From positions 62,001 to 126,000 of the forward strand of contig NZ_KB907253.1 in the NCBI RefSeq assembly GCF_000381905.1: DNA of 64,000 nucleotides. The letters run 5' to 3'. Shown here one piece after another: positions 49,590 to 58,110 of the stretch. Position 1 is the stretch's first letter. Every line of letters begins with the position of its first letter. This DNA comes from Paenibacillus fonticola DSM 21315. Lineage in GTDB: Bacteria > Bacillota > Bacilli > Paenibacillales > Paenibacillaceae. The position numbers and the translations under genes are program-made. Below the pieces are notes generated by a model. It had not been told where the DNA came from, did no database searches, and saw nothing but the letters and a program-made list of their open reading frames with translations.

Positions 49590-50977
49590 CAGAAGCCGCC
49601 ACCCCCTCCGCGAGACATGCCTCCACCGCCAGACGTGCCACCGCCGGATGCAGCGCCCCCGGATACGCCACCACCGGATGTGCCGCCCCCAGGGATGCCA
49701 CCGCCACTACCGGACATCCCTCCGCCGGATACAGCGCCGCCGGAGATGCCAGCACCACCGCGCATGCCAGCACCGCTAGGAGCGCTGCCTCCGGGCATAA
49801 CGCTACCGCCAGGCATGCCGATGCCAGGCATCATACGCTGCTCGCCTTCGCCGCCCTGGGAGGTGGCTCCACGAACAGTAGGAACAACGACTTCATCCCC
49901 CTCATTCAGGCCGCTTATAATTTCGATCCTCGTTTCATCGTGAACGCCCACTTCCACCTTTTGCATGGCCCCTCCGGCGGAATTCGCGCGGTTTTGACGG
50001 CCCGAGGCCGGCATTGGCATATCAGGCTGTTGTATATCGGCGGGTGCTTCGGACGGAAGTATGACCATATAGTCTCCGCCAATCTGCCGGACTGCTTCAA
50101 TAGGGAGGGTAAGCACGCCAGCTTTTTCGTCGAGAATAATCGTAACTTCCGCCGACATCCCTACTCGGATTCCTGCGGGATTGTCCAGCTTGACCGTTAC
50201 GTCAAACAAAGCTACTCCGTTGGAGGCTTGGCCCTCGTTCGCTATGCCGGTAACACTGCCAGCGAAGGTTTGATTAGCTATGGCATCCAGCGTTACTTCT
50301 GCTCTCATTCCTGTCTGAACTTGAGCGATGTCCAATTCGTCGACGCTGACCGTAGTGCTAAGCTGTTCATAATCGATGATGGTGAAGAGTTCATTCCCCT
50401 CTTTAGCGCGTTCGCCCGGTGAGATATTCACCGTAGTAATTGTGCCGCCGATGGGGGCGAGCAGCGGGTCAGGAGCAATCATATCTTCTTTCAGCGAGGC
50501 TATATCATCTTTGATCGTCTGAATATTCTTCTCCTGCTTAGTGATGGACAGCTTGGTGGAGGCAAGAGACTCCTCACTCGCCCCTTCATGAACCTCCCGC
50601 TTATATTTCTCTTGTAATTCATTTAAATTAAGCTGCTCCAGTTCGAGCGACGATTCTTTGGCAGAAATGCTGTGGCTCAGGTCATTTGCTTCAAAGGTGA
50701 GCAAGACTTGTCCTTTTTTTACGATACTGCCAACCTCAACCTTGACCTCATCGACAACGCCTTCCTCTTTTGTTCGTACCGCTTCGCTTTCCGTGGCAAT
50801 TACGCTGCCTGCGCCGGAAACGCTGACGACGATGTCCCCTTTGGTTGCTTGAGCCGTATTTTGCTCTACGGCAGGCGGCTCTCCTTGTTGATTTCTTGCT
50901 GCAAATATGTAAAGAAGGAAGGCGATTATAAGCAGAATTCCAGCCGCCGCTATTAGCCATAGCCATTTTTTCTTCAT
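49589..50977 (-). CDS. HlyD/MacA-like efflux adaptor with Gly-rich tail
   Basis: A 462-aa membrane-anchored adaptor from ATG 50977, first gene of the three-gene export operon. An N-terminal helix (about 5-25) is followed by a lipoyl/barrel-sandwich part (VVSVSGAGSVIATESEAVRT, GSIVKKGQVLLTFEANDL), a coiled-coil hairpin (about 95-150), and beta-barrel segments (GERAKEGNELFTIIDYEQLS, RIEIISGLNEGDEVVVP). From about 365 the sequence becomes strongly biased, mainly Gly with Ser, Met, Ala and Pro (MRGGAGISGGAVSGGGMSGS and onward to SRGGGGGF). That tail is unusual for adaptors and is encoded by GGC/GGT-rich repeats. Confidence 0.9.
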   Translation of the reverse strand: MKKKWLWLIAAAGILLIIAFLLYIFAARNQQGEPPAVEQNTAQATKGDIVVSVSGAGSVIATESEAVRTKEEGVVDEVKVEVGSIVKKGQVLLTFEANDLSHSISAKESSLELEQLNLNELQEKYKREVHEGASEESLASTKLSITKQEKNIQTIKDDIASLKEDMIAPDPLLAPIGGTITTVNISPGERAKEGNELFTIIDYEQLSTTVSVDELDIAQVQTGMRAEVTLDAIANQTFAGSVTGIANEGQASNGVALFDVTVKLDNPAGIRVGMSAEVTIILDEKAGVLTLPIEAVRQIGGDYMVILPSEAPADIQQPDMPMPASGRQNRANSAGGAMQKVEVGVHDETRIEIISGLNEGDEVVVPTVRGATSQGGEGEQRMMPGIGMPGGSVMPGGSAPSGAGMRGGAGISGGAVSGGGMSGSGGGIPGGGTSGGGVSGGAASGGGTSGGGGMSRGGGGGF

Positions 50978-51130
50978 CCAGTCATTCCAACTTTCTTATA
51001 AAATGGGTGTATCGTAACTTCAGTTTAAGTTGAGTTTATGAAACGGACCTTAAATCAAACTGAAAGATTGCTGAAAGTCTTGCTCGAAGCGACAGAGGGG
51101 TGCAGGGGGGGATAAGAGGGGATTTTCCAT

Positions 51131-51187
51131 ACAAAAAAGGCTTATTGCAGCGAGCAAGGGAAGTACCCGCTCTACAATAAGCCATTT
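51131..51187 (-). terminator. Terminator of the LOV-EAL gene
   Basis: On the minus strand GGCTTATTG (51183-51175) pairs with CAATAAGCC (51147-51139), with inner partial pairing AGAGCGGG/CTCGCTG, and is followed by TTTTTTG. Confidence 0.8.
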
Positions 51188-51210
51188 CCGCACGTAATAA
51201 GCTGTGTATG

Positions 51211-52953
51211 TTAAAATGCCTGTTTATCGATCGTATTGTTGTTGTCGACGGACATCAGCAGCCGTTCGATAGACTGTTCGTCCAGCGGCCGGCTGTAATA
51301 AAAGCCTTGAATTTGATCGCAGCCGATTTCCTGCAGAAAGTTAAACTGTTCTTCCGTTTCCACGCCTTCGGCCAGTACGGTCATCCCCAGCGATTTGCCG
51401 AGCTCGATAATCGAGCGCAGCAGCGAGCTGTCCCGCTCCGAAGAAGGCGTCTCCTGGATAAAGGTTCTGTCAATTTTCAGCACCTGCAGCGGCAGCGTTT
51501 TTAAATAATAGATGGAGGAATACCCTGTGCCAAAATCGTCCAAAGACAGGCTGATACCCCGCTTTTTTAAGGAATTGAGCTTTTCCTTAATCATGACAGG
51601 GTTGTTGAGAAGGGACTCCGTCACTTCCAGCTCCAAATATTCGGGCGCGAGTTCGGTCTGCTCCAACACGTTTCTCACCATATGCACAAAATGTGGATGC
51701 CTGAACTGCACGGCGGACACATTCACCGAGACGGGCAGCTTCGGATAACCGGCATCCTGCCACTTTTTATTCGTCCGGCAGGCTTCCCATAACACCCATT
51801 CCCCCAGTTGAACGATAAATCCGGTATCCTCGGCAATCGGGATGAACGATGCGGGAGAGATGCGGCCCAGTTCGGGATCATTCCAACGAATGAGCGCCTC
51901 TAATCCGGTAAGAGTCCGGGTAGCTGCGTCGATTTTCGGCTGGTAATGAAGCTCGAATTCTCCGTCTGCAAGGGCCCGAGGAAGCTTTTTCTCAATATTT
52001 ACCCGTTCAAGCAGCTTGTCCAGCAAATAGTAATCAAAATAGTGCGGGCCATTCAGCACCTCTATCTTGGCTTCCTTCATCGCCAGCTCGGCATGCTTAA
52101 GCAGGAGGGCTGAATCCAGGCTGTCGTCAGGATAGAGACTGATACCCATCGCGAATCCCAGCGTTATTTCCTCGCCGGATAAAATGTAGGGCTTCCGCAA
52201 GGTGTCGCTAAGTTCGTTCGCGATAGCGTGAACCTGAAGCGGGTCAGCAATACTGGATAGCAGAACGATGAAATCATCTGCAAAGCTGCGGCAAATTGGC
52301 GTGTCGGGTGCCAGCGTGCCCTTGAGCCTTACGGCCACTTCCTTCAGCAATTCATTACCAATGCTTTCTCCGTAGCTCTCGTTAATATAACGGAACCGAT
52401 TCAGATTCAAGCGGATGACAGCAGCTGTGTGTGTCTCCATCTCCGGCGCCTGAAACTGTTTCTTCATCGCTTCCCGAAACCCGTTGTTGTTCAGAAGCCC
52501 GGTAAGAGGATCGAAATTGGACAGCAGCTTGATTCTCTCTTCCGATGCTCCCCGTTCTTCCATCTCTTTTGTAACATCAAATTGCAGTCCGATAAAATAA
52601 GTTGGTTTCCCCTCTAAACTCGTAACAGGACAAATAATAAACTGGTTCCAGAACGTACTTCCATCTTTTTTGTAATTTTTAATCGTAACGGTATCGGTTC
52701 GGCCATCTTTAATCGCCTGGCGAATCACTTCCAAATGAGCAGCGTCCGTCTCCTCCCCTTGGAGGAACCGGCAGTTCCGCATGAGCACCTCTTCGCGGCT
52801 ATATCCGGTAATTTGTTCAAAACCCTGATTCACGTACACCAGAGGATTATCCTCCAGATTAGGGTCGGAGATCGCAAGTCCAATCCCCATTTTATCAATA
52901 GATCGCAGCAGTGTAGCCGAATCGATAATGGATTCGATACCGGAGTTACTCAA
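51211..52953 (-). CDS. LOV-GGDEF-EAL protein, predicted blue-light c-di-GMP phosphodiesterase
   Basis: About 580 aa from TTG 52953, 8 nt after GAGGGGG; a much longer frame upstream lacks a start signal. Residues 20-125 form a LOV-type PAS domain: FEQITGYSREEVLMRNCRFL with Cys61 in the flavin-adduct motif NCRFLQG, KDGSTFWNQFIICPV and YFIGLQFDVT. Residues 145-305 are a GGDEF fold whose motif is degenerate (SFADDF in place of GGDEF), so cyclase activity is unlikely. Residues 320-570 form an EAL domain with intact LEALIRW, DDFGTGYSS, KIDRTF and AEGVETEEQ motifs, consistent with c-di-GMP hydrolysis. It probably lowers c-di-GMP in response to light. No membrane helix. Confidence 0.9.
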   Translation of the reverse strand: MSNSGIESIIDSATLLRSIDKMGIGLAISDPNLEDNPLVYVNQGFEQITGYSREEVLMRNCRFLQGEETDAAHLEVIRQAIKDGRTDTVTIKNYKKDGSTFWNQFIICPVTSLEGKPTYFIGLQFDVTKEMEERGASEERIKLLSNFDPLTGLLNNNGFREAMKKQFQAPEMETHTAAVIRLNLNRFRYINESYGESIGNELLKEVAVRLKGTLAPDTPICRSFADDFIVLLSSIADPLQVHAIANELSDTLRKPYILSGEEITLGFAMGISLYPDDSLDSALLLKHAELAMKEAKIEVLNGPHYFDYYLLDKLLERVNIEKKLPRALADGEFELHYQPKIDAATRTLTGLEALIRWNDPELGRISPASFIPIAEDTGFIVQLGEWVLWEACRTNKKWQDAGYPKLPVSVNVSAVQFRHPHFVHMVRNVLEQTELAPEYLELEVTESLLNNPVMIKEKLNSLKKRGISLSLDDFGTGYSSIYYLKTLPLQVLKIDRTFIQETPSSERDSSLLRSIIELGKSLGMTVLAEGVETEEQFNFLQEIGCDQIQGFYYSRPLDEQSIERLLMSVDNNNTIDKQAF

Positions 52954-53359
52954 TATAATAGCCCCCTCAAAAGAACCGTCAATAATATAGGACTTATGGT
53001 GTATGTATATTGGAGTATGTCTTAAAAATATCATATTGCGGACGGTACAGGAAATCAATGCGTTATGTGCAAGAAATTCAGGAAATATGAAGTTTTGTGT
53101 CGAAATTTCTGACTTATAATGATAATTTATCATAAAACGGTTGAGGATGTCCTACGATATCCGCTGAATATCGGAAATCCCTCTTCACGATGTCCTGATT
53201 ATAAGCTCGGGAACATTCGGTGAGAGGGATTTTCTGTTTGTTGCCGAAGTTTGCGCTCCTTTTTCGCCCCTAATGGGAGGTCGATCTGCTCTGATTATTT
53301 GTAAATCACATCCTATTGTAGGTAATATAGTTATATAAAAGTAGAAAGGGGAAACTGCT
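52954..53359. other. LOV/DUF4177 intergenic region with a long-loop hairpin
   Basis: This 406-bp region contains AAATCCCTCT (53175-53184) pairing with AGAGGGATTT (53223-53232) across a 38-nt loop. This could be a weak terminator or attenuator. A long leftward frame covers 52954-53133 but has no ribosome binding site. Nothing else supported. Confidence 0.45.
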
Positions 53360-53554
53360 ATGTATGAATATAAATTTGTAAAAATAGAATTCAAAAGAAT
53401 ATCTGGTAAACCTATCGAAGATTACCGGGAAGTGATTCAAAGCTATGCTAAAGAAGGCTGGAGATTTGTACAAATTTTCTCTCCTGACTTTATAACTTCA
53501 GGTGTTGCTGCGGGAACCTATTATGAATTGATTTTTGAAAGGCCAGTTCAATAA
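53360..53554 (+). CDS. DUF4177 domain protein
   Basis: A 64-aa protein from ATG 53360 after AAAGGGG. The N-terminus MYEYKFVKIEFK followed by VIQSYAKEGWRFVQIFSP matches the short DUF4177 family (PF13783), a compact beta-alpha-beta domain with an almost invariant Glu-Gly-Trp. Biochemical role unknown in the family. It is free-standing, with AT-rich DNA on both sides and no operon partner. Confidence 0.85.
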   Translation: MYEYKFVKIEFKRISGKPIEDYREVIQSYAKEGWRFVQIFSPDFITSGVAAGTYYELIFERPVQ

Positions 53555-53722
53555 TTATTAATTAAGCGCGGGCTGCCCAAATCGTAGTAAGTAACAGATC
53601 CCCTTTAAATCTTCATATTCCAACGTTCAGCAGATCTCACTTACATCAAATCTATAGATTAATTATACAATAAAAAGGATGTTGAACTAAAAATTGAATT
53701 TGCGGCAAAAGCCATTGATCAG

Positions 53723-54565
53723 CTATGGCAATCGGGCTGCCGCTCGTTTAATAATGTCTGATATTTTAGTTTCCAGGTTGTACATGTTCTGTTTATGGGC
53801 AAGCAATTGATTGGACAGGTTGATCAGCCGATTGAGCGTATCCGAGGCTCTGCCGGCATCTTTATTTTTTAGGGCTGCCTTAAAGTTTTTCCATTCGGTG
53901 GACAGGTTTTTGTTCTTGGTACTGATAGCACTTCGTTCAGTCTTAAGTTTAATTTTGACCGCGTCGATCTCCGCCAAAATAGTACGGATTTCCTTCGCTT
54001 TTTTTGTCTTCTCGTTTTTGGCCGTCTTCAGCTCGGCTTCTCTATTGCGGATATGAAGACGGGCAAGATCGATGGCTGGCTTCATCGCGTCGGCCTGCTG
54101 CTTCAGCGTCTTGTAAAGGGTTTTGTCCTTCATGGATTTGACAGCGGCAGCCTGCTTATTCAAGGAACTATGCATATCGAGCAAGGGCTGAAGTTTGCTT
54201 CGAGCAGACTTGGCCTGGTTGTCCAATTTAAGGATTTTGTCGGCATCGAGGCTGTTGATTTGTTTACGGACAGTGCTGAGTCGGGCTTCGTTGCTGTGCC
54301 GCAGGCTCGTTGTCTTCGTATCCTGTGCCTCCATTTTTTTGTGCAAGACTGCCAGGTTGTTATACTGCTTAATCAGCGCAGTTCCGGCGCTGCCTTTGGC
54401 CGCTTCCGCCGTCTTCTCCAAAGAAGCTTTCAGTGAGTCCGTGAATTCCAGCGCAGCTGCCTTGACAGTGGGCAGGGAAGGAAGGGAAGCTATAATGCAC
54501 TGCATAAATACTACGGCGGCAAGTATGATGCTCCAACGGCGAATTCTCACACTGCGAAATTTCAT
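53723..54565 (-). CDS. Secreted coiled-coil protein of unknown function
   Basis: About 280 aa from ATG 54565 (MKFRSVRIRRWSIILAAVVF), with AAAAAGGAGA 9 nt upstream. It has a long signal peptide (1-36, ending TVKAA). The mature protein is almost entirely alpha-helical with heptad-like Leu/Ile/Lys/Asp spacing from about 45 to 275, rich in Lys, Ala, Asp and Glu. No enzymatic motif. It resembles other Paenibacillus exported coiled-coil proteins of unknown function. A strong terminator lies between it and the 50-aa gene upstream on the same strand, so it has its own promoter. Confidence 0.7.
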   Translation of the reverse strand: MKFRSVRIRRWSIILAAVVFMQCIIASLPSLPTVKAAALEFTDSLKASLEKTAEAAKGSAGTALIKQYNNLAVLHKKMEAQDTKTTSLRHSNEARLSTVRKQINSLDADKILKLDNQAKSARSKLQPLLDMHSSLNKQAAAVKSMKDKTLYKTLKQQADAMKPAIDLARLHIRNREAELKTAKNEKTKKAKEIRTILAEIDAVKIKLKTERSAISTKNKNLSTEWKNFKAALKNKDAGRASDTLNRLINLSNQLLAHKQNMYNLETKISDIIKRAAARLP

Positions 54566-54623
54566 AATCACACATCTCCTTTTTCGTTTATAAGCAAACG
54601 TCACGATGCCAAATCATCGGCCA

Positions 54624-54676
54624 ACGAAAAAAAAGCACCTGCAAGATAGGCCTGGCGCCTATTCTTACGGGTGCTT
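54624..54676 (-). terminator. Terminator of the 50-aa gene
   Basis: Read leftward, AGCACC (54675-54670) pairs with GGTGCT (54639-54634), with inner ATAGGC/GCCTAT pairing around a 5-nt loop, and is followed by TTTTTTT. It ends the leftward transcript before the coiled-coil gene. Confidence 0.85.
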
Positions 54677-54747
54677 CCATCGTAAGCTGTTTATTAACGA
54701 TTGCTTTTGTCCAATATACACATAAATGGCGTTTAATGTCAATGAAT

Positions 54748-54900
54748 TTAACGGTTCAGCTCCGTCACTCTATTTTGCATATATTCAAGCTTGCGTAAAA
54801 TTTCCTTCTGCCATTTCAAATCACCTAAACGTCCAGCCAGGTTCAGCAGATCCAAGTAATCGTCGACTTGCAGGGCCGCTTTGCGTGCAGACATATTCAT
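54748..54900 (-). CDS. Small protein, 50 aa, divergent from the FNT gene
   Basis: ATG 54900 lies 9 nt after AAGGAGAG and opens a 50-codon frame with stop at 54748, too short for standard gene-length filters. The peptide starts MNMSARKAALQVDDYLDLLN and continues LAGRLGDLKWQKEILRKLEY, an amphipathic helical protein with mixed charge and no membrane helix. A dedicated terminator follows 70-120 bp downstream. A Fur box lies 66 bp upstream, between it and the FNT channel, so both may be iron-controlled. No family recognised. Confidence 0.7.
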   Translation of the reverse strand: MNMSARKAALQVDDYLDLLNLAGRLGDLKWQKEILRKLEYMQNRVTELNR

Positions 54901-54965
54901 AATTTCTACTCTCCTTATGTTAACGTAAATCGGAATTTAATCATAAAACGACACATCGATAAAGC

Positions 54966-54984
54966 AATAATGATAATCATTATC
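54966..54984. promoter_or_regulatory. Fur box between the 50-aa gene and FNT
   Basis: AATAATGATAATCATTATC matches the 19-bp Fur consensus GATAATGATAATCATTATC at 18 of 19 positions and contains the 7-1-7 palindrome TGATAAT-C-ATTATCA. It is placed in the divergent intergenic region, 66 bp from the 50-aa start and 154 bp from the FNT start. Confidence 0.85.
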
Positions 54985-55137
54985 ATATGTTATAGTCTCA
55001 TTATGCACAATTCAAGCGGAAAAGTAAATAACCAACCGAGGATATGTTGTTATACCGTGGTAGTTCATCCCAGACATTACCTTGACAAGGACCGGGATAT
55101 ATGGACAATGAGTAGAGATCATTTTTCGGGAGGCGCT

Positions 55138-55968
55138 ATGGAAACAGAATCGTTATATAAAGTGGAGGAGCTGGCGCTCAAAAAGTACGGAATTTTCAAA
55201 CAGAGTCTGATTCGTTACATCTCCAGGTCCATGCTCGCCAGTATGTTTATCGGATTCGGGGTCATTGTTGCGTTTAAGACCGGCAACTTTTTTTATATGC
55301 AGTCTTCACCTCTAACATATCCGATGGCAGCAATTACGTTTGGGGCGGCCATTATACTGATCGCTTATGGGGGCGGAGACCTTTTTACAGGCAATACGTT
55401 CTATTACTCCTATGCGGCCTTGAGAAAACGGCTGAAGTGGATCGATACGATCAAATTGTGGGTGTGCAGCTATATCGGGAACATTATGGGCGCGGCTGCG
55501 TTTGCCCTGCTTATTTTCCTGACGGGGCTGTTTACCGATTCGTCTGTGAACAGCTTTCTGTTAAATGTTGTGGAGAGCAAGATGACGACATCTACGTCCG
55601 AATTGTTTTTCCGGGCTATTTTATGTAACTGGCTCGTCTGTCTTGCTTTTTTTATCCCGATGTCATTAAAGGGCGACGGAGCCAAAATGTTCGCAATGAT
55701 GCTGTTCGTGTTCTGCTTCTTTATTTCCGGTTATGAGCACAGCATCGCCAACATGTGTACTTTTGCGATTGCTCTCGTGTTGAACCAGTCCGGTACGATT
55801 TCGTTTGCCGGTGTTCTGCACAATTTAGTTCCGGTAACGATCGGCAATCTCATCGGTGGTATCGTGTTCATGGCCGTGATGTATTATTTTGTGAACAAGC
55901 CTTACTTGGATGCGGAGGAGAATCGCGATTTGCTGGAGAGCAGGGGGAGTCATAGCAACAAAAAATAA
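55138..55968 (+). CDS. Formate/nitrite/hydrosulfide (FNT) family channel
   Basis: About 276 aa from ATG 55138 (METESLYKVEELALKKYGIF), with GGGAGG 5 nt upstream; the open frame extends to 54868 but across the Fur box. Six membrane helices span about 35-262. FNT features are YGGGDLFTGNTFYYSYAAL, CNWLVCLAFFIPMSLKGDGA and ISGYEHSIANMCTFAIAL with the central His. These pentameric channels pass formate, nitrite, lactate or hydrosulfide; which applies is not visible. A Fur box upstream implies iron control, and the convergent neighbour is a CoA-disulfide reductase/rhodanese gene. Confidence 0.85.
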   Translation: METESLYKVEELALKKYGIFKQSLIRYISRSMLASMFIGFGVIVAFKTGNFFYMQSSPLTYPMAAITFGAAIILIAYGGGDLFTGNTFYYSYAALRKRLKWIDTIKLWVCSYIGNIMGAAAFALLIFLTGLFTDSSVNSFLLNVVESKMTTSTSELFFRAILCNWLVCLAFFIPMSLKGDGAKMFAMMLFVFCFFISGYEHSIANMCTFAIALVLNQSGTISFAGVLHNLVPVTIGNLIGGIVFMAVMYYFVNKPYLDAEENRDLLESRGSHSNKK

Positions 55969-56019
55969 TGCCGGAAAAAATGACAACTGTCTTTTAGGAT
56001 TATGTTTCGATGAAAAAGG

Positions 56020-56068
56020 AGGGGCTGTCTCCAAAGCAGTTTGAACTGCTTGGGACAGCCCTGTTGTT
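56020..56068. terminator. Bidirectional terminator between FNT and CoADR
   Basis: AGGGGCTGTCTCCAAAGCAG pairs with the following CTGCTTGGGACAGCCCT (short internal mismatch). It lies between convergent genes; leftward it is followed by TCCTTTTTC. Confidence 0.75.
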
Positions 56069-56102
56069 AAAATTGTCGAATTTATACGTCTTCAGACGTT
56101 TT

Positions 56103-57761
56103 TTATTTCTGTGCGGGTTTATACGTACTCATCTGATAGGTGACATAGCCGCCGGTCAGGTTGCGGGTGCGGAATCCATTTTGGTTCAAGATGCGAGCAG
56201 CGGTATATCCGCGCAGACCGACCTGGCAATAAAGCCAAATTTCTTTATCCGCATCGAGCTCATTCAGCCGGTCGCGCAGCTCATCGACAGGGATGTTGAT
56301 GGAGCCGGGGATATGTCCCCGCGCATGCTCTGTCGCTGTTCTGACATCAACAAGCAGGGTGTTGTTTTGTACCCGGTCCTCAAGCTCCCTTGGTAAAAAT
56401 ACATGAGTTTTGCCGGTAAGCACATTTTCAGCCGCGTATCCAGCCATATTGACCGGATCTTTCGCTGAGGAATACGGAGGCGCATAGGTCAGCTCCAGCT
56501 CGGTCAAATCCGCAACGCTTCCCTTGAAGCGAATTGCAGAAGCAAGCACGTCCAGCCGTTTGTCTACCCCGCTCTGTCCAACGGCCTGGGCGCCGAGCAC
56601 AGCTCCATCCGGGCTGAATAACAGCTTAATCGTAATTGGCGAAGCTCCGGGATAGTAGGTGGCGTGCGAGCTTGGGTGCACAAATATTGCATGATACGGC
56701 GTGCCAAGGCGCTGCAGCGTCTTCTCGTTATGGCCTGTTGCCGCTCCCGTCAGGCCGAACACTTTAATGATAGAAGTTCCTTGCGCTCCATCATAAGCTG
56801 TTGCTAGTCCGCATACGTTATCCGCGGCAATTCTGCCCTGTTTGTTGGCAGGACCGGCCAAAGGCACAGCCGCAGGTGTTCCGCTGATGAAGTCAGTTGT
56901 CTCTACAGCGTCACCGACAGCGTAAACGTTGTCCAGGCTAGTTTCCATATGAGCGTTGACCAGAATATGCCCTTTGGATCCGAGCGCGATGCCGCTCGAT
57001 TTAAGGAAACCTGTATCTGGCGCAACGCCAATAGACAGAATGACGATGTCGGCTTGAATTTCGGCGCCGCTTGCCAGCAGAACCTTCACCGCTCCATCCG
57101 CATCCTCAAAAGAAGCTACGCTGTCGCCCAGGCGAAGCCGAACGCCGTGCTGCTCCATCTCCTTGGCCAATCGATTGGCCATTTCAATGTCGAAAGGAGC
57201 TAAAATTTGCGGACCGGCCTCGATAAGGGTAACCTCCAGGCCGATTTCCTTTAAATTTTCCGCCATTTCCACACCGATGAATCCGCCGCCAATGACGACA
57301 GCCGAGCGGCGCCCTGCTTCCGTAACCTGTTCTTTGATTCGGTCGGTATCCGGAATGTTGCGCAGTGTAAAAATTTGCGGATGATCGATGCCTGGCAGCG
57401 CAGGCCGGACCGGCTTGGCTCCCGGCGACAATATAACCGAATCATAAGATTCTTCATACTCACCGCGCTCGATACTGCGAACACGAAGCGTCCGGGCAGC
57501 GGGATCGAGAGACAGCACCTCATTGCCCGTGCGCACGTCAATATTAAACCGCTGGCGCATCGCTTCCGGAGTTTGAACGATCAGCTTGGAACGCTCCTTA
57601 ATGGTGTCCCCGATATAATACGGCAATCCGCAGTTGGCAAAAGAAATATACGGATCGCGCTCGAACAGCACGATATGCGCGTCCTCGTCCAGCCGGCGAA
57701 GCCGGGCCGCCGCGGAGGCTCCGCCGGCCACGCCGCCAACAATCAATACTTTTCTCTTCAT
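56103..57761 (-). CDS. CoA-disulfide reductase with C-terminal rhodanese domain
   Basis: A 552-aa FAD enzyme starting at ATG 57761, with GAGGAGGA upstream inside the end of the ArsR gene. FAD motif VGGVAGGASAAARL (8-21), redox-active Cys44 in ISFANCGLPYYIG, NAD(P)H motif VIGGGFIGVEMAENL (about 157), and a C-terminal rhodanese domain (from about 460) with active Cys512 in IWLYCQVGLRG. Such CoADR-Rhd fusions reduce CoA disulfide, CoA persulfide or polysulfide to release sulfide. Cotranscribed with an ArsR regulator 3 bp upstream, its likely repressor. Confidence 0.92.
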   Translation of the reverse strand: MKRKVLIVGGVAGGASAAARLRRLDEDAHIVLFERDPYISFANCGLPYYIGDTIKERSKLIVQTPEAMRQRFNIDVRTGNEVLSLDPAARTLRVRSIERGEYEESYDSVILSPGAKPVRPALPGIDHPQIFTLRNIPDTDRIKEQVTEAGRRSAVVIGGGFIGVEMAENLKEIGLEVTLIEAGPQILAPFDIEMANRLAKEMEQHGVRLRLGDSVASFEDADGAVKVLLASGAEIQADIVILSIGVAPDTGFLKSSGIALGSKGHILVNAHMETSLDNVYAVGDAVETTDFISGTPAAVPLAGPANKQGRIAADNVCGLATAYDGAQGTSIIKVFGLTGAATGHNEKTLQRLGTPYHAIFVHPSSHATYYPGASPITIKLLFSPDGAVLGAQAVGQSGVDKRLDVLASAIRFKGSVADLTELELTYAPPYSSAKDPVNMAGYAAENVLTGKTHVFLPRELEDRVQNNTLLVDVRTATEHARGHIPGSINIPVDELRDRLNELDADKEIWLYCQVGLRGYTAARILNQNGFRTRNLTGGYVTYQMSTYKPAQK

Positions 57762-57764
57762 CCG

Positions 57765-58049
57765 TTATTCCTCCTCGAATAGGGTCTGAACTATCCTTCT
57801 GACCGTTTCGTTCTCAATCGTGTAATAAATTTCGTGGCGCTGCCTTTGTGCTTTGACGATCCCGCTGCTCCTAAGCTTTTGCAGATGCTGGGAAACGGTC
57901 GATTGCGGAATTTCCAGGCATTCCTGCATGTAGGAAACGTTGCAGGGGCCATTCTTCAGCAGTCCGCGGACGATGCAAAGGCGAACCGGATGGGCGAGCG
58001 CTTTGAGCATCTCAGCAGCTTCTTCATAAGCGTTGAAGTTATTGTCCAT
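57765..58049 (-). CDS. ArsR-family repressor of the CoADR-rhodanese gene
   Basis: About 94 aa from ATG 58049 (MDNNFNAYEEAAEMLKALAH), with GGGAGGAG 5 nt upstream; a start 5 codons earlier is worse placed. It has an ArsR winged helix: LAHPVRLCIVRGLL, then LEIPQSTVSQHLQKLRSSGI (recognition helix), RHEIYYTIEN wing. It has Cys25, Cys36 and Cys44, close to where sensory Cys residues sit in some ArsR proteins. The standard ArsR metal motif ELCVCDL is absent. First gene of the operon; a palindrome in its promoter is a probable operator. Confidence 0.88.
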   Translation of the reverse strand: MDNNFNAYEEAAEMLKALAHPVRLCIVRGLLKNGPCNVSYMQECLEIPQSTVSQHLQKLRSSGIVKAQRQRHEIYYTIENETVRRIVQTLFEEE

Positions 58050-58110
58050 AAGCTCCTCCCTCAAAAGTCATCATAAAATTATGTCTCACAATAACATCAT
58101 AATATCATAG

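Noticed and set aside
49574-50422. 282-codon rightward frame opposite the efflux adaptor
   Set aside because: Antisense shadow over the Gly-rich tail and barrel domain of a well-supported adaptor.
54868-55137. N-terminal extension of the FNT protein
   Set aside because: The extra 90 codons would cross the Fur box and lack conserved residues. The ATG at 55138 has an ideal GGGAGG site.
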